Part shown: one piece after another, positions 16,807 through 24,630 of the stretch
Position numbering within the stretch: position 1 is the stretch's first letter
How the letters are laid out: each line of letters opens with the position of its first letter
Source: Clostridium_AD estertheticum_D
GTDB lineage: Bacteria; Bacillota; Clostridia; Clostridiales; Clostridiaceae
Direction of reading: 5' to 3'
Assembly (NCBI RefSeq): GCF_018861295.1
Contig: NZ_JAHLDM010000013.1
Coordinates: 1-64,000 of the forward strand
DNA: 64,000 nucleotides
Program-made: the position numbers and the translations under genes
The notes under the pieces: generated by a model
What the model saw: the letters and a program-made list of their open reading frames with translations, nothing else
Told to the model about the DNA's origin: nothing
Database searches by the model: none

Positions 16807-17490
16807 ATGAGCTATTTTACTATAAAAGATGAATCAATTGCTGAATTTAAAGAAAAAAAATCAATATTTATTGGTCATGGAAAAAGAGTTGAAAATGAAG
16901 ATGAAGCTAAGGAATTTATTCAAACAATTAAAAATAAGCACAAACAAGCAAGGCACAATGTTTATGCATATATAATTGGTGAAAGAAGAGAAATACAAAG
17001 GTATAGTGATGATGGAGAACCTCAAGGTACTGGAGGAATTCCGATGCTAGAAGTGTTAAAAAAAAGTGATATAACTGATGTAGTAGTGGTAGTAACTAGA
17101 TATTTTGGAGGAATTCTTCTAGGAACTGGAGGGCTTGCAAGAGCGTATTCAAAAGGTGCATCCCTAGCTATTAAAGAGGGTGGGGTAGTTGAAAAAGTTA
17201 AAGGTGTTTCACTCGAAATAATAATTGAATATGATTTACTAGGAAAAGTGCAACATGTTTGTGCTAAAGATAACTTTTATATAGAACATGTAGAGTATAC
17301 AGACATTGTAAAAATTAAAATACTCTGTCAGTATAGTAATTTGGAAAATCTAAAGTCACAAATAACTGAGGTTAGCTCAGGAAAGGCTTTGTTTGAAGAA
17401 GAGAAAGAGAAAATGTACTTTAAGCTAGAACATAGACTATATGATAGTGAAATTATAAATTCAACACTTTTAAATGAGAAAGAGAAGTAA
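16807..17490 (+). CDS. YigZ/IMPACT family protein
   Basis: A protein of 227 residues. The N-terminal UPF0029 domain shows KHKQARHNVYAYIIGE and DDGEPQGTGGIPMLEVL, then VVVVTRYFGGILLGTGGL. A shorter ferredoxin-like C-terminal domain follows (about 135-210), as in YigZ and YvyE. The eukaryotic relative IMPACT regulates GCN2; the bacterial function is not settled. GGTGGGA precedes the start. Confidence 0.88.
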   Translation: MSYFTIKDESIAEFKEKKSIFIGHGKRVENEDEAKEFIQTIKNKHKQARHNVYAYIIGERREIQRYSDDGEPQGTGGIPMLEVLKKSDITDVVVVVTRYFGGILLGTGGLARAYSKGASLAIKEGGVVEKVKGVSLEIIIEYDLLGKVQHVCAKDNFYIEHVEYTDIVKIKILCQYSNLENLKSQITEVSSGKALFEEEKEKMYFKLEHRLYDSEIINSTLLNEKEK

Positions 17491-17510
17491 AATATACATT
17501 TCTTATTTAT

Positions 17511-17540
17511 TTGAAAAGTGCTTTATTTCTATGATATAAT
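17511..17540 (+). promoter_or_regulatory. sigma-A promoter for yebC
   Basis: TTGAAA (17511-17516), 18 bp, then a perfect TATAAT (17535-17540). It gives a leader of about 90 nt before yebC. Confidence 0.65.
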
Positions 17541-17637
17541 ATGAAGGTAATGTACTTGTAGTTAATTCATAGAAGTATTGCTATTTATTAGCTCGGTTAG
17601 GAATATTCCACATTAAAATAGTTGGGGGGGATTTCAA

Positions 17638-18378
17638 ATGTCAGGACATTCAAAATGGCATAATATTCAACAAAAAAAAGGTAAAATTGATGTTATAAGA
17701 GGTAAAGTTTTTACGAAATTAGGTAAAGAAATAATAATGGCAGCTAAAAATGGTGGATCTAAGTTAGAAATTAACGCTCATCTTAGAGACGTAGTTGCAA
17801 AGGCTAAATATAATAATATGCCACTAGACACAATAAATAGAGCGATTAAAAAAGGCGCTGGGGAGCTCGAAGGCGTAAACTACGAAGAAATAGTTTATGA
17901 AGGATATGGAGCAGAGGGCGTTGCTGTAGTAGTTGTAACGCTAACAGACAAAAAAAATAGAAGCGTTGCGACAGTAAGGCATGCTTTTGATAGACATCAT
18001 GGAAAGATGGGAGCAGCTGGATGTGTAAGCTGGATGTTTGCTAAAAAAGGGCAAATTATAATAGAGAGAACTGAAGTTATGGACGAGGATGAAATCATGA
18101 TGATAGCTCTTGAAGCTGGGGCCGAAGATTTTAATGCAGATGAAGAAATGTTTGAAATTATAACTACTGCGGAAACCTTTGGACATGTAAGAGAAGTATT
18201 AGAAAAAGCAGGCTTTGAATTTGCGTCAGCTGAGATTACAATGATTCCAGATAATATGACTCCTGTTAGCATGGAGGGTGCAGTTAAGGTTCAGGCTTTA
18301 ATAGATACACTTGAGGATAACGAAGATGTTCAGGATGTGTATCACAATGCGGAGTACCCTGAAGAATTTGAGGGCTAG
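17638..18378 (+). CDS. yebC: YebC/PmpR (TACO1) family protein
   Basis: A protein of 246 residues, normal family length, with the invariant start MSGHSKWHNIQQKKGKID and the AGCVSWMF and EYPEEFEG stretches. The family was described as transcriptional regulators and, more recently, as a factor that helps ribosomes through proline-rich stretches. All three domains are present. A GGGGGGG ribosome site precedes the start. It is a single gene with its own promoter and terminator. Confidence 0.95.
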   Translation: MSGHSKWHNIQQKKGKIDVIRGKVFTKLGKEIIMAAKNGGSKLEINAHLRDVVAKAKYNNMPLDTINRAIKKGAGELEGVNYEEIVYEGYGAEGVAVVVVTLTDKKNRSVATVRHAFDRHHGKMGAAGCVSWMFAKKGQIIIERTEVMDEDEIMMIALEAGAEDFNADEEMFEIITTAETFGHVREVLEKAGFEFASAEITMIPDNMTPVSMEGAVKVQALIDTLEDNEDVQDVYHNAEYPEEFEG

Positions 18379-18694
18379 GCTATTGGCTAAAGTAAGCGAT
18401 TGCAGAGACACTCGAGTTGTGATGGGTTGATGATGACAAATAACACTTTTAGATGTATGTATGAAACTATATATATCTGAAGGTGTTTTTTTATAAAATT
18501 AGACGATATATTAATACTTTACTCAATTCTATATTTAGGTATTTAAGAAGTTGCAAGATTGTTGTGTTATGGAATAATATACTTTAATGCATGGCATACT
18601 AAATTTATAAATAACCGTAATTGATTTAAAAAATGTATTATACTCGAAAAAAAAAGTATCTAAAATAAATATAAAAGTAAAGGGTGTGCAAACA
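18379..18694. other. intergenic region after yebC
   Basis: It holds the yebC terminator (18442-18492) and then about 200 bp of A+T-rich DNA that must carry the promoter of the next gene. I see no other feature. Confidence 0.4.
18442..18492 (+). terminator. yebC terminator
   Basis: AACACTTTTAGAT pairs with ATCTGAAGGTGTT, using two G-U pairs, and seven T residues follow. Confidence 0.8.
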
Positions 18695-19111
18695 ATGAAT
18701 AAATTAGAGAAATTAATTGATGCAGGATTTAAGGTGAAAATCCAATCAAGTTCTAAGTTTTGTTTAACATTAGATGATACAATTCCTTGTGTGAGCTTTA
18801 ATTCTGATAGCATAGATGAAGCTATTGATTCAGCTTATGATTTTGTAAAAGAACAGAAAAAAGTAGCAGATAAGACTGAAATAGAAAAGCAAAAAACTGA
18901 TTATAAAATTATAATTGATACATCGAAGTCACAAGAATTAAAGATTGATGAAGAAATGCTTGATGAAGAATTCAAGACGACAAATACTATTAGAGTATAT
19001 TCATATGTTTGGGATAAATTTAAGGATTTTACAGAAAAGCATGAAGATTGTAAAAGCATGGATTTAGTTAGTATGGCACTTTTGGAATATATTGAAAAAT
19101 ATAAAGAATAA
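18695..19111 (+). CDS. hypothetical protein with possible ribbon-helix-helix-like C-terminus
   Basis: A protein of 138 residues that I do not recognise. The ATG at 18695 is chosen because AAAGGG is then ten bases away; an in-frame GTG at 18686 almost touches that site. A central Lys/Glu-rich stretch (about 50-70) links two parts. The C-terminal 45 residues, TIRVYSYVWDKFKDFTEKH followed by a helix, are reminiscent of ribbon-helix-helix regulators (strand, then two helices), but this is weak. No secretion signal. Confidence 0.65.
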   Translation: MNKLEKLIDAGFKVKIQSSSKFCLTLDDTIPCVSFNSDSIDEAIDSAYDFVKEQKKVADKTEIEKQKTDYKIIIDTSKSQELKIDEEMLDEEFKTTNTIRVYSYVWDKFKDFTEKHEDCKSMDLVSMALLEYIEKYKE

Positions 19112-19179
19112 TTGATATAGAAGTTGGATTAGCTTAGGTTGAAACTTTTTTATTTAGGCAATATAAAAGAATTATTAAC

Positions 19180-19220
19180 ATTTTAAAATAGCAGAGTTGC
19201 GATTAAATATCAACTCCGCT
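19180..19220 (-). terminator. terminator of the small Cys-rich gene
   Basis: Read on the minus strand, AGCGGAGTTG pairs with CAACTCTGCT using one G-U pair, and ATTTTA follows. On the plus strand the same position is a mismatch, so it suits the minus strand. Confidence 0.6.
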
Positions 19221-19226
19221 TTTATA

Positions 19227-19403
19227 TTAGTTTTCTTTATAGCAATGTTTATTGAAATGTTCTTTTCTACAACAATTATCGTCACTCCAAGGATCACTCC
19301 AAGGATCACTCCATGGTTCAAACCATGGATCACAACAATCACACTTATCATAATAATCATTACAACAATCAGTATAAGGTTGTCTCTTTTCATACGTCGA
19401 CAT
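19227..19403 (-). CDS. small Cys/Trp/Tyr-rich protein, probable spore-coat type
   Basis: An uncharacterised 58-residue protein. The start at 19403 has AAGGAGTGAT at ideal spacing and the frame ends at TAA 19227-19229, just before a hairpin. It holds eight cysteines (three CC pairs), many Asp, Tyr and Trp, and a short tandem motif PWSD-PWSD-PWSD (about 30-41). Codon-level repeats in the DNA (aggatcactcc, twice) encode those units. CATATTATATA lies 28-36 bp upstream (19431-19439 on the complement) and fits the sigma-K -10 form CATAnnnTA, but no good -35 is seen. Composition suggests coat or metal-binding material; this is inference. Confidence 0.7.
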   Translation of the reverse strand: MSTYEKRQPYTDCCNDYYDKCDCCDPWFEPWSDPWSDPWSDDNCCRKEHFNKHCYKEN

Positions 19404-19563
19404 AATATCACTCCTTGACTTTAGTCATTATATAATATGCTCTTTAATTAAAATTGACACTTAAAATCAAAAGCTTAGGAATGTATTAACTATTCGTTAG
19501 TGGATATTTTTTAAGATTTGATGTACAATAATTTAAGATGTTTGAGTGAATGGAGGATTTAGA

Positions 19564-19716
19564 ATGAAGTTGCTGTGCAAGTGTGGAAATATTGAAGACT
19601 TGAAAACAGATAAACCTATTACAGAATTTGAATTTAAGAATTGTAATGATGGAACTGCTGTATTAGTATGTAAAAGATGTAGTGAGGTAGTAATTATTAA
19701 TTTTAAAAATAGTTAA
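19564..19716 (+). CDS. small zinc-ribbon-like protein
   Basis: A 50-residue frame starting at ATG after TGGAGGAT. It contains CKC at residues 5-7 and CKRC at 36-39, a four-cysteine layout typical of small zinc ribbons, plus a lone Cys27. No family is recognised. A hairpin directly follows the stop. The ribosome site, the cysteine pattern and the terminator together support it as a real gene. Confidence 0.65.
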   Translation: MKLLCKCGNIEDLKTDKPITEFEFKNCNDGTAVLVCKRCSEVVIINFKNS

Positions 19717-19750
19717 AGAGCGCTGAGTAATTTCTTAGGGCTCTTTATCT
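19714..19750 (+). terminator. terminator after the zinc-ribbon gene
   Basis: TAAAGAGC (19714-19721) pairs with GCTCTTTA (19740-19747), and an inner CTGAG/CTTAG stem extends it. The stop codon lies in the left arm. Confidence 0.6.
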
Positions 19751-19956
19751 TTGATTTTATTCACAAAAATATTTACAACTGAATATATTATAGTGTAGAG
19801 TATACATTATCAAAATTATATAAACCCAATAATTTAACTAATTTCAGATCTGAATTAAGATATTAATCTTATTTAGGAGAACATATATCAATGTAAAAGT
19901 TGAAAATATATTGAATAGATATATGTAAAATTTTATATGAAAAGGAGTTTTATTAA

Positions 19957-20307
19957 ATGGGTAAAAATGATAAATGCGATAAATGTTCATGTGATTTATG
20001 TAGTGTTATTAATGCAGATCCAGTAGACATGGAAAAACATGGTGCTAGACTATTAACTGTAAGAATACAAGTAAATAATGTATGCTTTGATAAAAAAGTT
20101 GCTGTTGCATGTATTATATATGACCAATTCCATAGAATACTTGCATTTAGAGGATTTATTACTATAATATGTAGAAATGAATGTAGTAGCAATGAATGTG
20201 GTACAATTGAACGTAAACTAGTATTTGTGCTTCCAGACGATGATATAAGCGACCCAAATGAAATAGAAGTACGTACTGCAGCCAATTATATATATCCTTG
20301 TGAGTGA
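19957..20307 (+). CDS. hypothetical Cys-rich beta-type protein
   Basis: A protein of 116 residues with ten cysteines, several clustered at the N-terminus (CDKCSCDLC). The middle (about 32-105) looks like alternating beta strands: LLTVRIQVNNVCFDKKVAVAC, then RILAFRGFITIIC. This pattern recalls small clostridial beta-sandwich surface or exosporium proteins, but I cannot name a family. AAAAGGAG precedes the start, and it stands alone between terminator-like hairpins. Its neighbour across 240 bp is the zinc-ribbon gene. Confidence 0.65.
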   Translation: MGKNDKCDKCSCDLCSVINADPVDMEKHGARLLTVRIQVNNVCFDKKVAVACIIYDQFHRILAFRGFITIICRNECSSNECGTIERKLVFVLPDDDISDPNEIEVRTAANYIYPCE

Positions 20308-20341
20308 AGGTGTTAGGTAGTTAAGAACTAATCAAGATTAA

Positions 20342-20391
20342 AATATACCCTATAGAGTAGACAATTAAAGGTCTATCCTATAGGGTATATT
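20342..20391 (+). terminator. long hairpin after the 19957-20307 gene
   Basis: Twenty-one-base arms at 20342-20362 and 20371-20391 match except for two central bases. The tail is not a pure T-run, so it may be a terminator or another structural element. Confidence 0.55.
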
Positions 20392-20544
20392 CGTTATGTA
20401 AAATATAGTTAAATACACATAAATACAGTATCTTTTTTATTTCTTATGAATAGTTTAATAGGAGGATATATATTGTGGATATTTATATACATTTAAAATT
20501 ATTTAAATCAAGTAGGCGTATATGTTATAGGGGGAGTGAATAAG

Positions 20545-20964
20545 ATGAATTGGAAGGAAGAATTAGTTTTGCAATTTAGAAATATGACTATTGATAGAAC
20601 TATAATTAGAAAAGCAATGCAAAATTTTGTGGATGTTTTTAATGAAAATTTGGATAAATATAATATAAAAAATATTCGAGCAATAACAGATTTAAATGAA
20701 TATATAGATATTAAGTTTTATAAAAAAGTATGTATAAAATATACCGATAATAACGTTACTTTTATTTTATTTAATAAGGATGGTATAGAGCAAAATATAT
20801 CTATTAAATTAAGTATTGCAAAAAAAGTGGGTGGGTATTTTCTTCAGTATATTAATACAGAAGAACGTAATCCAAAATTGAAAGCATTTATTGATGAAAA
20901 TATTATTGACGGAATTTTGCAGGACTTATTTGAACTAAATGAAGAAGTAATAAGCATAAAGTAA
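20545..20964 (+). CDS. hypothetical protein
   Basis: A protein of 139 residues, not recognised. The ATG at 20545 is placed eight bases after GGGGGAG; a GTG at 20536 overlaps that site. Residues 1-40 look helical, 45-85 look like beta strands (IDIKFYKKVCIKYTDNNVTF), and 90-139 are helical. It is cytoplasmic, with no cofactor motif. It ends at a clear terminator, so it is a single-gene unit. Confidence 0.65.
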   Translation: MNWKEELVLQFRNMTIDRTIIRKAMQNFVDVFNENLDKYNIKNIRAITDLNEYIDIKFYKKVCIKYTDNNVTFILFNKDGIEQNISIKLSIAKKVGGYFLQYINTEERNPKLKAFIDENIIDGILQDLFELNEEVISIK

Positions 20965-20972
20965 AAATAATT

Positions 20973-21007
20973 AATTAAAAGCACCCAAAGTATGGGTGCT
21001 TTTAATT
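20973..21007 (+). terminator. intrinsic terminator
   Basis: AATTAAAAGCACCCA and its exact complement surround a five-base loop, and the right arm ends in T-rich sequence. Confidence 0.9.
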
Positions 21008-21035
21008 TGTCAATAAAACACATATAATTTAAAAT

Positions 21036-21518
21036 TTATAAAGTACTATTACTTAGAACCGTGCTTATTAAATTTGAATTATTATTAATATTAGTGTTAT
21101 TACCAGTACTGTTTTGTTGTTGCGTTATAGTCTGTATTAATTGAGATAAGTCTTTATTGTTGTTTGTACTTGGAAAGAGACTTTCTGAACTACTATTACT
21201 TCCATCTGTACCAGTACTTGAACTACTGTCTGCATCTTGAGTTGTCATAATTTGCATCATTTGTTGCATGACCATCTGTTGAAGTTGTTGAGCCTTTTGG
21301 GATTGTAATGATATACTATCGAGTCCACTAGTTTTATTGTTTATGATAGGAGTAATTGACCCAACATTATTTGAAGTCTGTTTTTGTGAACTATCCACTA
21401 GTTGCTTAAGCAAAGCTTCAAAACCGGTACTAGAATCACTTCCTGAAACCCCTGTAACTGATTGTGTGCCGCCAATACCCATAAGCTGTGATAATTGTGA
21501 TATTTGATTTACATCCAA
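21036..21518 (-). CDS. low-complexity Ser/Asn/Gln-rich protein
   Basis: A protein of 160 residues beginning at TTG, set by a very strong AAAGGAGGAA site. The N-terminal 45 residues include LSQLMGIGG and FEALLKQLVD, which recalls the short N-terminal helices of some clostridial cell-wall and flagellar proteins. The rest is runs of Ser, Asn, Gln and Thr with a Met/Gln-rich helix (about 75-92). It has no catalytic motif and no signal peptide, and its function is unknown. Confidence 0.65.
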   Translation of the reverse strand: MDVNQISQLSQLMGIGGTQSVTGVSGSDSSTGFEALLKQLVDSSQKQTSNNVGSITPIINNKTSGLDSISLQSQKAQQLQQMVMQQMMQIMTTQDADSSSSTGTDGSNSSSESLFPSTNNNKDLSQLIQTITQQQNSTGNNTNINNNSNLISTVLSNSTL

Positions 21519-21765
21519 AATTATTCCTCCTTTGTTTAAAAATAAATGTTTATATTCCTAATATTACTCTTAATAACAATAATTATCTATGTTTATTATA
21601 ATTTAGTTGAAATAAATCTAAAAGAGAAAGATTAGCTAATAAATTTTACAATCTCATTTTACCTAATACAATATAAAATATCTTATAGTGTATTAGGTCT
21701 GTTTATGGTTTTGGACATTTCAAATAGTATTTACTAATAATCTATATGATATAAATTTAAAAATG

Positions 21766-22380
21766 TTAATTTATAAATTCAATAATACCAAGCAATATTA
21801 GCAATATACCTGAAAACAATGGGGCAAATTTACCTAAAATTTTACCCAAGACATGATTACCTGCGGCTTCACCAAATTTGATTGCAAGAAAACTTAATAT
21901 AAATGTTGATATTACTGTAAACTGGATACTAACTCCTGTTATACTTGCGGCAATCCCTGTTCCTAAATTATTAAAGGTTAATCCAGATGCTATAATGAGT
22001 GCTTCTTTATTACTTATATCCCCAGAATTATCTAAGTCTGATTTTTGAGCATACTCTATCATATCAGTGATATCTTTTAAGGCAAGTTCTTTTGACTTAG
22101 TATTATTAACAAGTTTTATTATGCTTTGGGATACAAAATATAAACCCAAAATAATAATAACAATAGCACCTAATCCATTGGCTGCAGTGCGAGGCAAAAA
22201 ATCGGATATATAAACCCCAATTATCATAGATAAAAATGTTGCTGTAGATGTTACAATTGCTATTATGAGATTTGCAATTATCCCTATTTTTACTTTTTTT
22301 ATTCCGTAAGCAATTCCTATAACTACGTTATCTAGGTTAGAGGATAAGCTAAATGATAATGCAGATAAAATTAATTCCAT
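21766..22380 (-). CDS. ytaF: sporulation membrane protein YtaF (MntP-like)
   Basis: A protein of 204 residues with six hydrophobic segments in two blocks of three, as in MntP/YtaF. The family's intracellular loop carries DLDNSGDISNKE, a textbook EF-hand loop with Asp/Asp/Ser/Asp ligands and a final Glu, followed by ALIIASGLTFNN. YtaF is reported as a sporulation membrane protein in Bacillus; transport of Mn or Ca is plausible but unproven. It is a single minus-strand gene with GGGAGA before the start. Confidence 0.85.
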   Translation of the reverse strand: MELILSALSFSLSSNLDNVVIGIAYGIKKVKIGIIANLIIAIVTSTATFLSMIIGVYISDFLPRTAANGLGAIVIIILGLYFVSQSIIKLVNNTKSKELALKDITDMIEYAQKSDLDNSGDISNKEALIIASGLTFNNLGTGIAASITGVSIQFTVISTFILSFLAIKFGEAAGNHVLGKILGKFAPLFSGILLILLGIIEFIN

Positions 22381-22511
22381 ATATGTTCTCCCTTTTTATC
22401 ATTTGCATTTCAATATATGAAATGTAAACTTATAAGGTGATTAAACATTTAAATTAAGATTATATTTAAGAATTAATATATACATGTAAATTATAGAATG
22501 GTCATAAACAT

Positions 22512-22562
22512 AAATAAAGAATAACAACACTTGTATAATACAGGTGCCATTATTCTTTATTT
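22512..22562 (-). terminator. terminator of the Rrf2-family gene
   Basis: AAATAAAGAATAA (22512-22524) pairs with TTATTCTTTATTT (22550-22562), and there is inner pairing of GGCAC with GTGT. The gene's stop codon lies in the arm nearest to it. Confidence 0.65.
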
Positions 22563-23007
22563 ATATTATAAAGTCTAAGGTATACTCTGCGTTTAGACTT
22601 TTATATTTTTCTACTAGATCCTGTAGAGTTACAGAATCCATAACTTTATTAATTTGTTTATTAACTTCTTGCCATATGATAGTGTCTATACAAACCTTTA
22701 TGTTATTATCAAGACCAGAGGCTCCATCATCATCACCTGCGATATTTAAGTCACCTTCAAGTATTCTTAAAACCTCACCTACTGTGATTTTTGATGCTTC
22801 AGTTGAAAGGGTATAACCACCTTGTGATCCTCTCGCACTTTTCACTAGATTAGCTTTTCTAAGTATTGAAAAAACTTGTTCTAAATAATTTTCAGAAATT
22901 GCTTGTCTTTCAGCGATAATTTTTAATGGTATATAGTCACCAAATGAATGCACAGCTATATCTACCATTGCTCTTAAACCGTATCTTCCTTTAGTAGAAA
23001 TATTCAT
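22561..23007 (-). CDS. Rrf2 family transcriptional regulator (CymR-like, no Fe-S cysteines)
   Basis: A protein of 148 residues. The Rrf2 winged helix is clear: MNISTKGRYGLRAMVDIA, then ISENYLEQVFSILRKANLVKS and ARGSQGGYTL. Unlike the second Rrf2 protein in this window (62098-62538), it has a single cysteine and lacks the three-Cys cluster site of IscR. The C-terminus (LQDLVEKYKSLNAEYTLDFII) is closer to CymR, the cysteine-metabolism repressor that needs a partner enzyme. No sulfur gene is next to it, so the target is unknown. Confidence 0.85.
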   Translation of the reverse strand: MNISTKGRYGLRAMVDIAVHSFGDYIPLKIIAERQAISENYLEQVFSILRKANLVKSARGSQGGYTLSTEASKITVGEVLRILEGDLNIAGDDDGASGLDNNIKVCIDTIIWQEVNKQINKVMDSVTLQDLVEKYKSLNAEYTLDFII

Positions 23008-23114
23008 GGTAAGTTAATTCTCCTTATCAATTACAAAATATAAATATATCATAATATAATCTATTTACTAAAATAAATAATACTATATTAAAAAGCATAA
23101 GTCAACTAGCGTAG

Positions 23115-23154
23115 TAAAAAAATACATAAGCCTATAAAACTCATAGGCTTATGT
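23115..23154 (-). terminator. terminator of the 23182-23481 gene
   Basis: ACATAAGCCTAT and its exact complement flank a seven-base loop. On the minus strand it is followed by ATTTTTTT. Confidence 0.85.
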
Positions 23155-23181
23155 TAAATTGGAGCTAAAAGATTATAAGAT

Positions 23182-23481
23182 TTATATATTCTCAAATTCA
23201 TTTAAAGTTTTTATTTTATTCTCAACTTTAATTTTGTCGCTTCTTATATTATCTAATTGTTGTAGCAACTTTTTATTTTCTACTTTTATTGTTTTACTTG
23301 AATTATGTGCAAGACCAGTCTCAGAGAGTTCTAAAGTGTATTGTATTTCTTGTTCAAGTTTACTTTTATAAGTTTCTTCAAATTCCTTTTCAACCTCAGT
23401 TAATTCATCATTTAAAGATGTTTTCATATTATCAATAACTTGCCTTGTTACTTCTGATTTGATTTGTTCTTCTGTTTTCAT
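23182..23481 (-). CDS. hypothetical coiled-coil protein
   Basis: A protein of 99 residues, almost all charged and helical (TEEQIKSEVTRQVIDNMKTS, later KLLQQLDNIRSDKIKVENKI), predicted to form a coiled coil. No family is recognised. AAGGAGA precedes the start. It lies 24 bp downstream of the amidase gene and is probably the third gene of that minus-strand unit, which ends at the next hairpin. Confidence 0.6.
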   Translation of the reverse strand: MKTEEQIKSEVTRQVIDNMKTSLNDELTEVEKEFEETYKSKLEQEIQYTLELSETGLAHNSSKTIKVENKKLLQQLDNIRSDKIKVENKIKTLNEFENI

Positions 23482-23505
23482 ATAATTTCATCTCCTTATA
23501 ATTTA

Positions 23506-24615
23506 TTAAAAGTGAACTCTAATCAACCAAAATTTAATGTTCTTATCACTCCATCCAAGGTCCCAAGGCACTTTACTTCTATCAGAATTATGGCAACTAA
23601 CTAATGAGTATCCTCGTGAATCAGCACCTGTAACAACAGAAATATGGGTAATATCATTTTTCTTTTCATAAGCAACAATATCACCTGGTAGTAATTTATA
23701 ACTAGCTTTATATACTTTGTCATAACTTCCATAGGCAATCACAGATGCTCTACCGCTATATATCATATATCTTTTAAAGCTATCGGCATTAAGCCAAGCT
23801 TTTGTTGCTCCGTTTTTATCTGAATTCCATGTGGAATTTTTTCTGAATTTTCCCCCTTCGAAAAGAATTTGGGATGCAAAATTTGCACAATCTCCACCTT
23901 GAGGATTATAGTCGCGATAAAGCATGTTATATTTATACTCACTATCGCTGGCAGCACCACAATATTTATCAGCATATTTTACAGCATCTATTCGTCTTTG
24001 ACCTATGGTTTTTAAATCTCTTGGTTTTTGAAATAATATATATTCTTTTATTGAATCTGCTTTTATATTACTTAGATCTAAAGAATTTGCGAAAGGGTCT
24101 TTGTACCATTCTTTAGAGATAACCCAAGAACCATCTTTACTCATAAGTTGCAAGTTGTGGTATGTTCCAATTCTTGATGTGTTTTCAAGTTTTGGTTGAT
24201 CTATATATATATATTTATATTCAGTTGAACACAATAAATATATTGAAAAATTATTATTGTTTTCTTTAATTCTTTTTATAATTAAAGTTGGAACAATATC
24301 CGTAAATTTAATTCCTTGTTTTTCGGCCCAATTATTAATGTAATCCATTTTTTTCTTTTCATACTCATATGCCCAGGTGCCATATTTTGTGTCCATATTA
24401 TAAAATGATTGTATTAATTCTAAATCACCATTTAATATAGCTTTATTTCTGTTTTTAAAAATTTGGTTTATATAATTAGTTACTTCTTTTTTTGATTCAT
24501 CAGTAATAGTATTTGCATAACTACTAATATATACTTGCATTGATAAAAGAAGGATGACAAATATAAGTAATTTAAGTTTGAATGATTGTGATTTTTCAAT
24601 TTTACGTAAATTCAT
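23506..24615 (-). CDS. secreted amidase-domain (Amidase_6) protein
   Basis: A protein of 369 residues with an N-terminal signal peptide (about 14-34). The C-terminal half fits the putative amidase domain PF12671, a papain-like fold: RRIDAVKYADKYCG, then GGDCANFASQILFEGG with the likely catalytic Cys, then a His in DITHISVVTGAD, and a late Asn/Asp. The middle part (40-190) resembles the leading domain often found in such clostridial proteins. It probably cuts peptidoglycan or a related amide outside the cell. It starts 15 bp after the M15 peptidase gene stop, so the two are co-transcribed. Confidence 0.8.
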   Translation of the reverse strand: MNLRKIEKSQSFKLKLLIFVILLLSMQVYISSYANTITDESKKEVTNYINQIFKNRNKAILNGDLELIQSFYNMDTKYGTWAYEYEKKKMDYINNWAEKQGIKFTDIVPTLIIKRIKENNNNFSIYLLCSTEYKYIYIDQPKLENTSRIGTYHNLQLMSKDGSWVISKEWYKDPFANSLDLSNIKADSIKEYILFQKPRDLKTIGQRRIDAVKYADKYCGAASDSEYKYNMLYRDYNPQGGDCANFASQILFEGGKFRKNSTWNSDKNGATKAWLNADSFKRYMIYSGRASVIAYGSYDKVYKASYKLLPGDIVAYEKKNDITHISVVTGADSRGYSLVSCHNSDRSKVPWDLGWSDKNIKFWLIRVHF

Positions 24616-24630
24616 AATATTATACTCCTA

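Noticed and set aside
19283..19320. Short direct repeats (aggatcactcc), at first suggestive of a repeat array
   Set aside because: They are codon-level copies of the PWSD units of the small protein and do not have CRISPR-type spacers.
19197..19418. Plus-strand frame over the small Cys-rich gene, and a minus-strand frame in another phase
   Set aside because: Neither has a ribosome site. The minus-strand frame at 19227-19403 has a strong one, a sensible cysteine pattern and a terminator.
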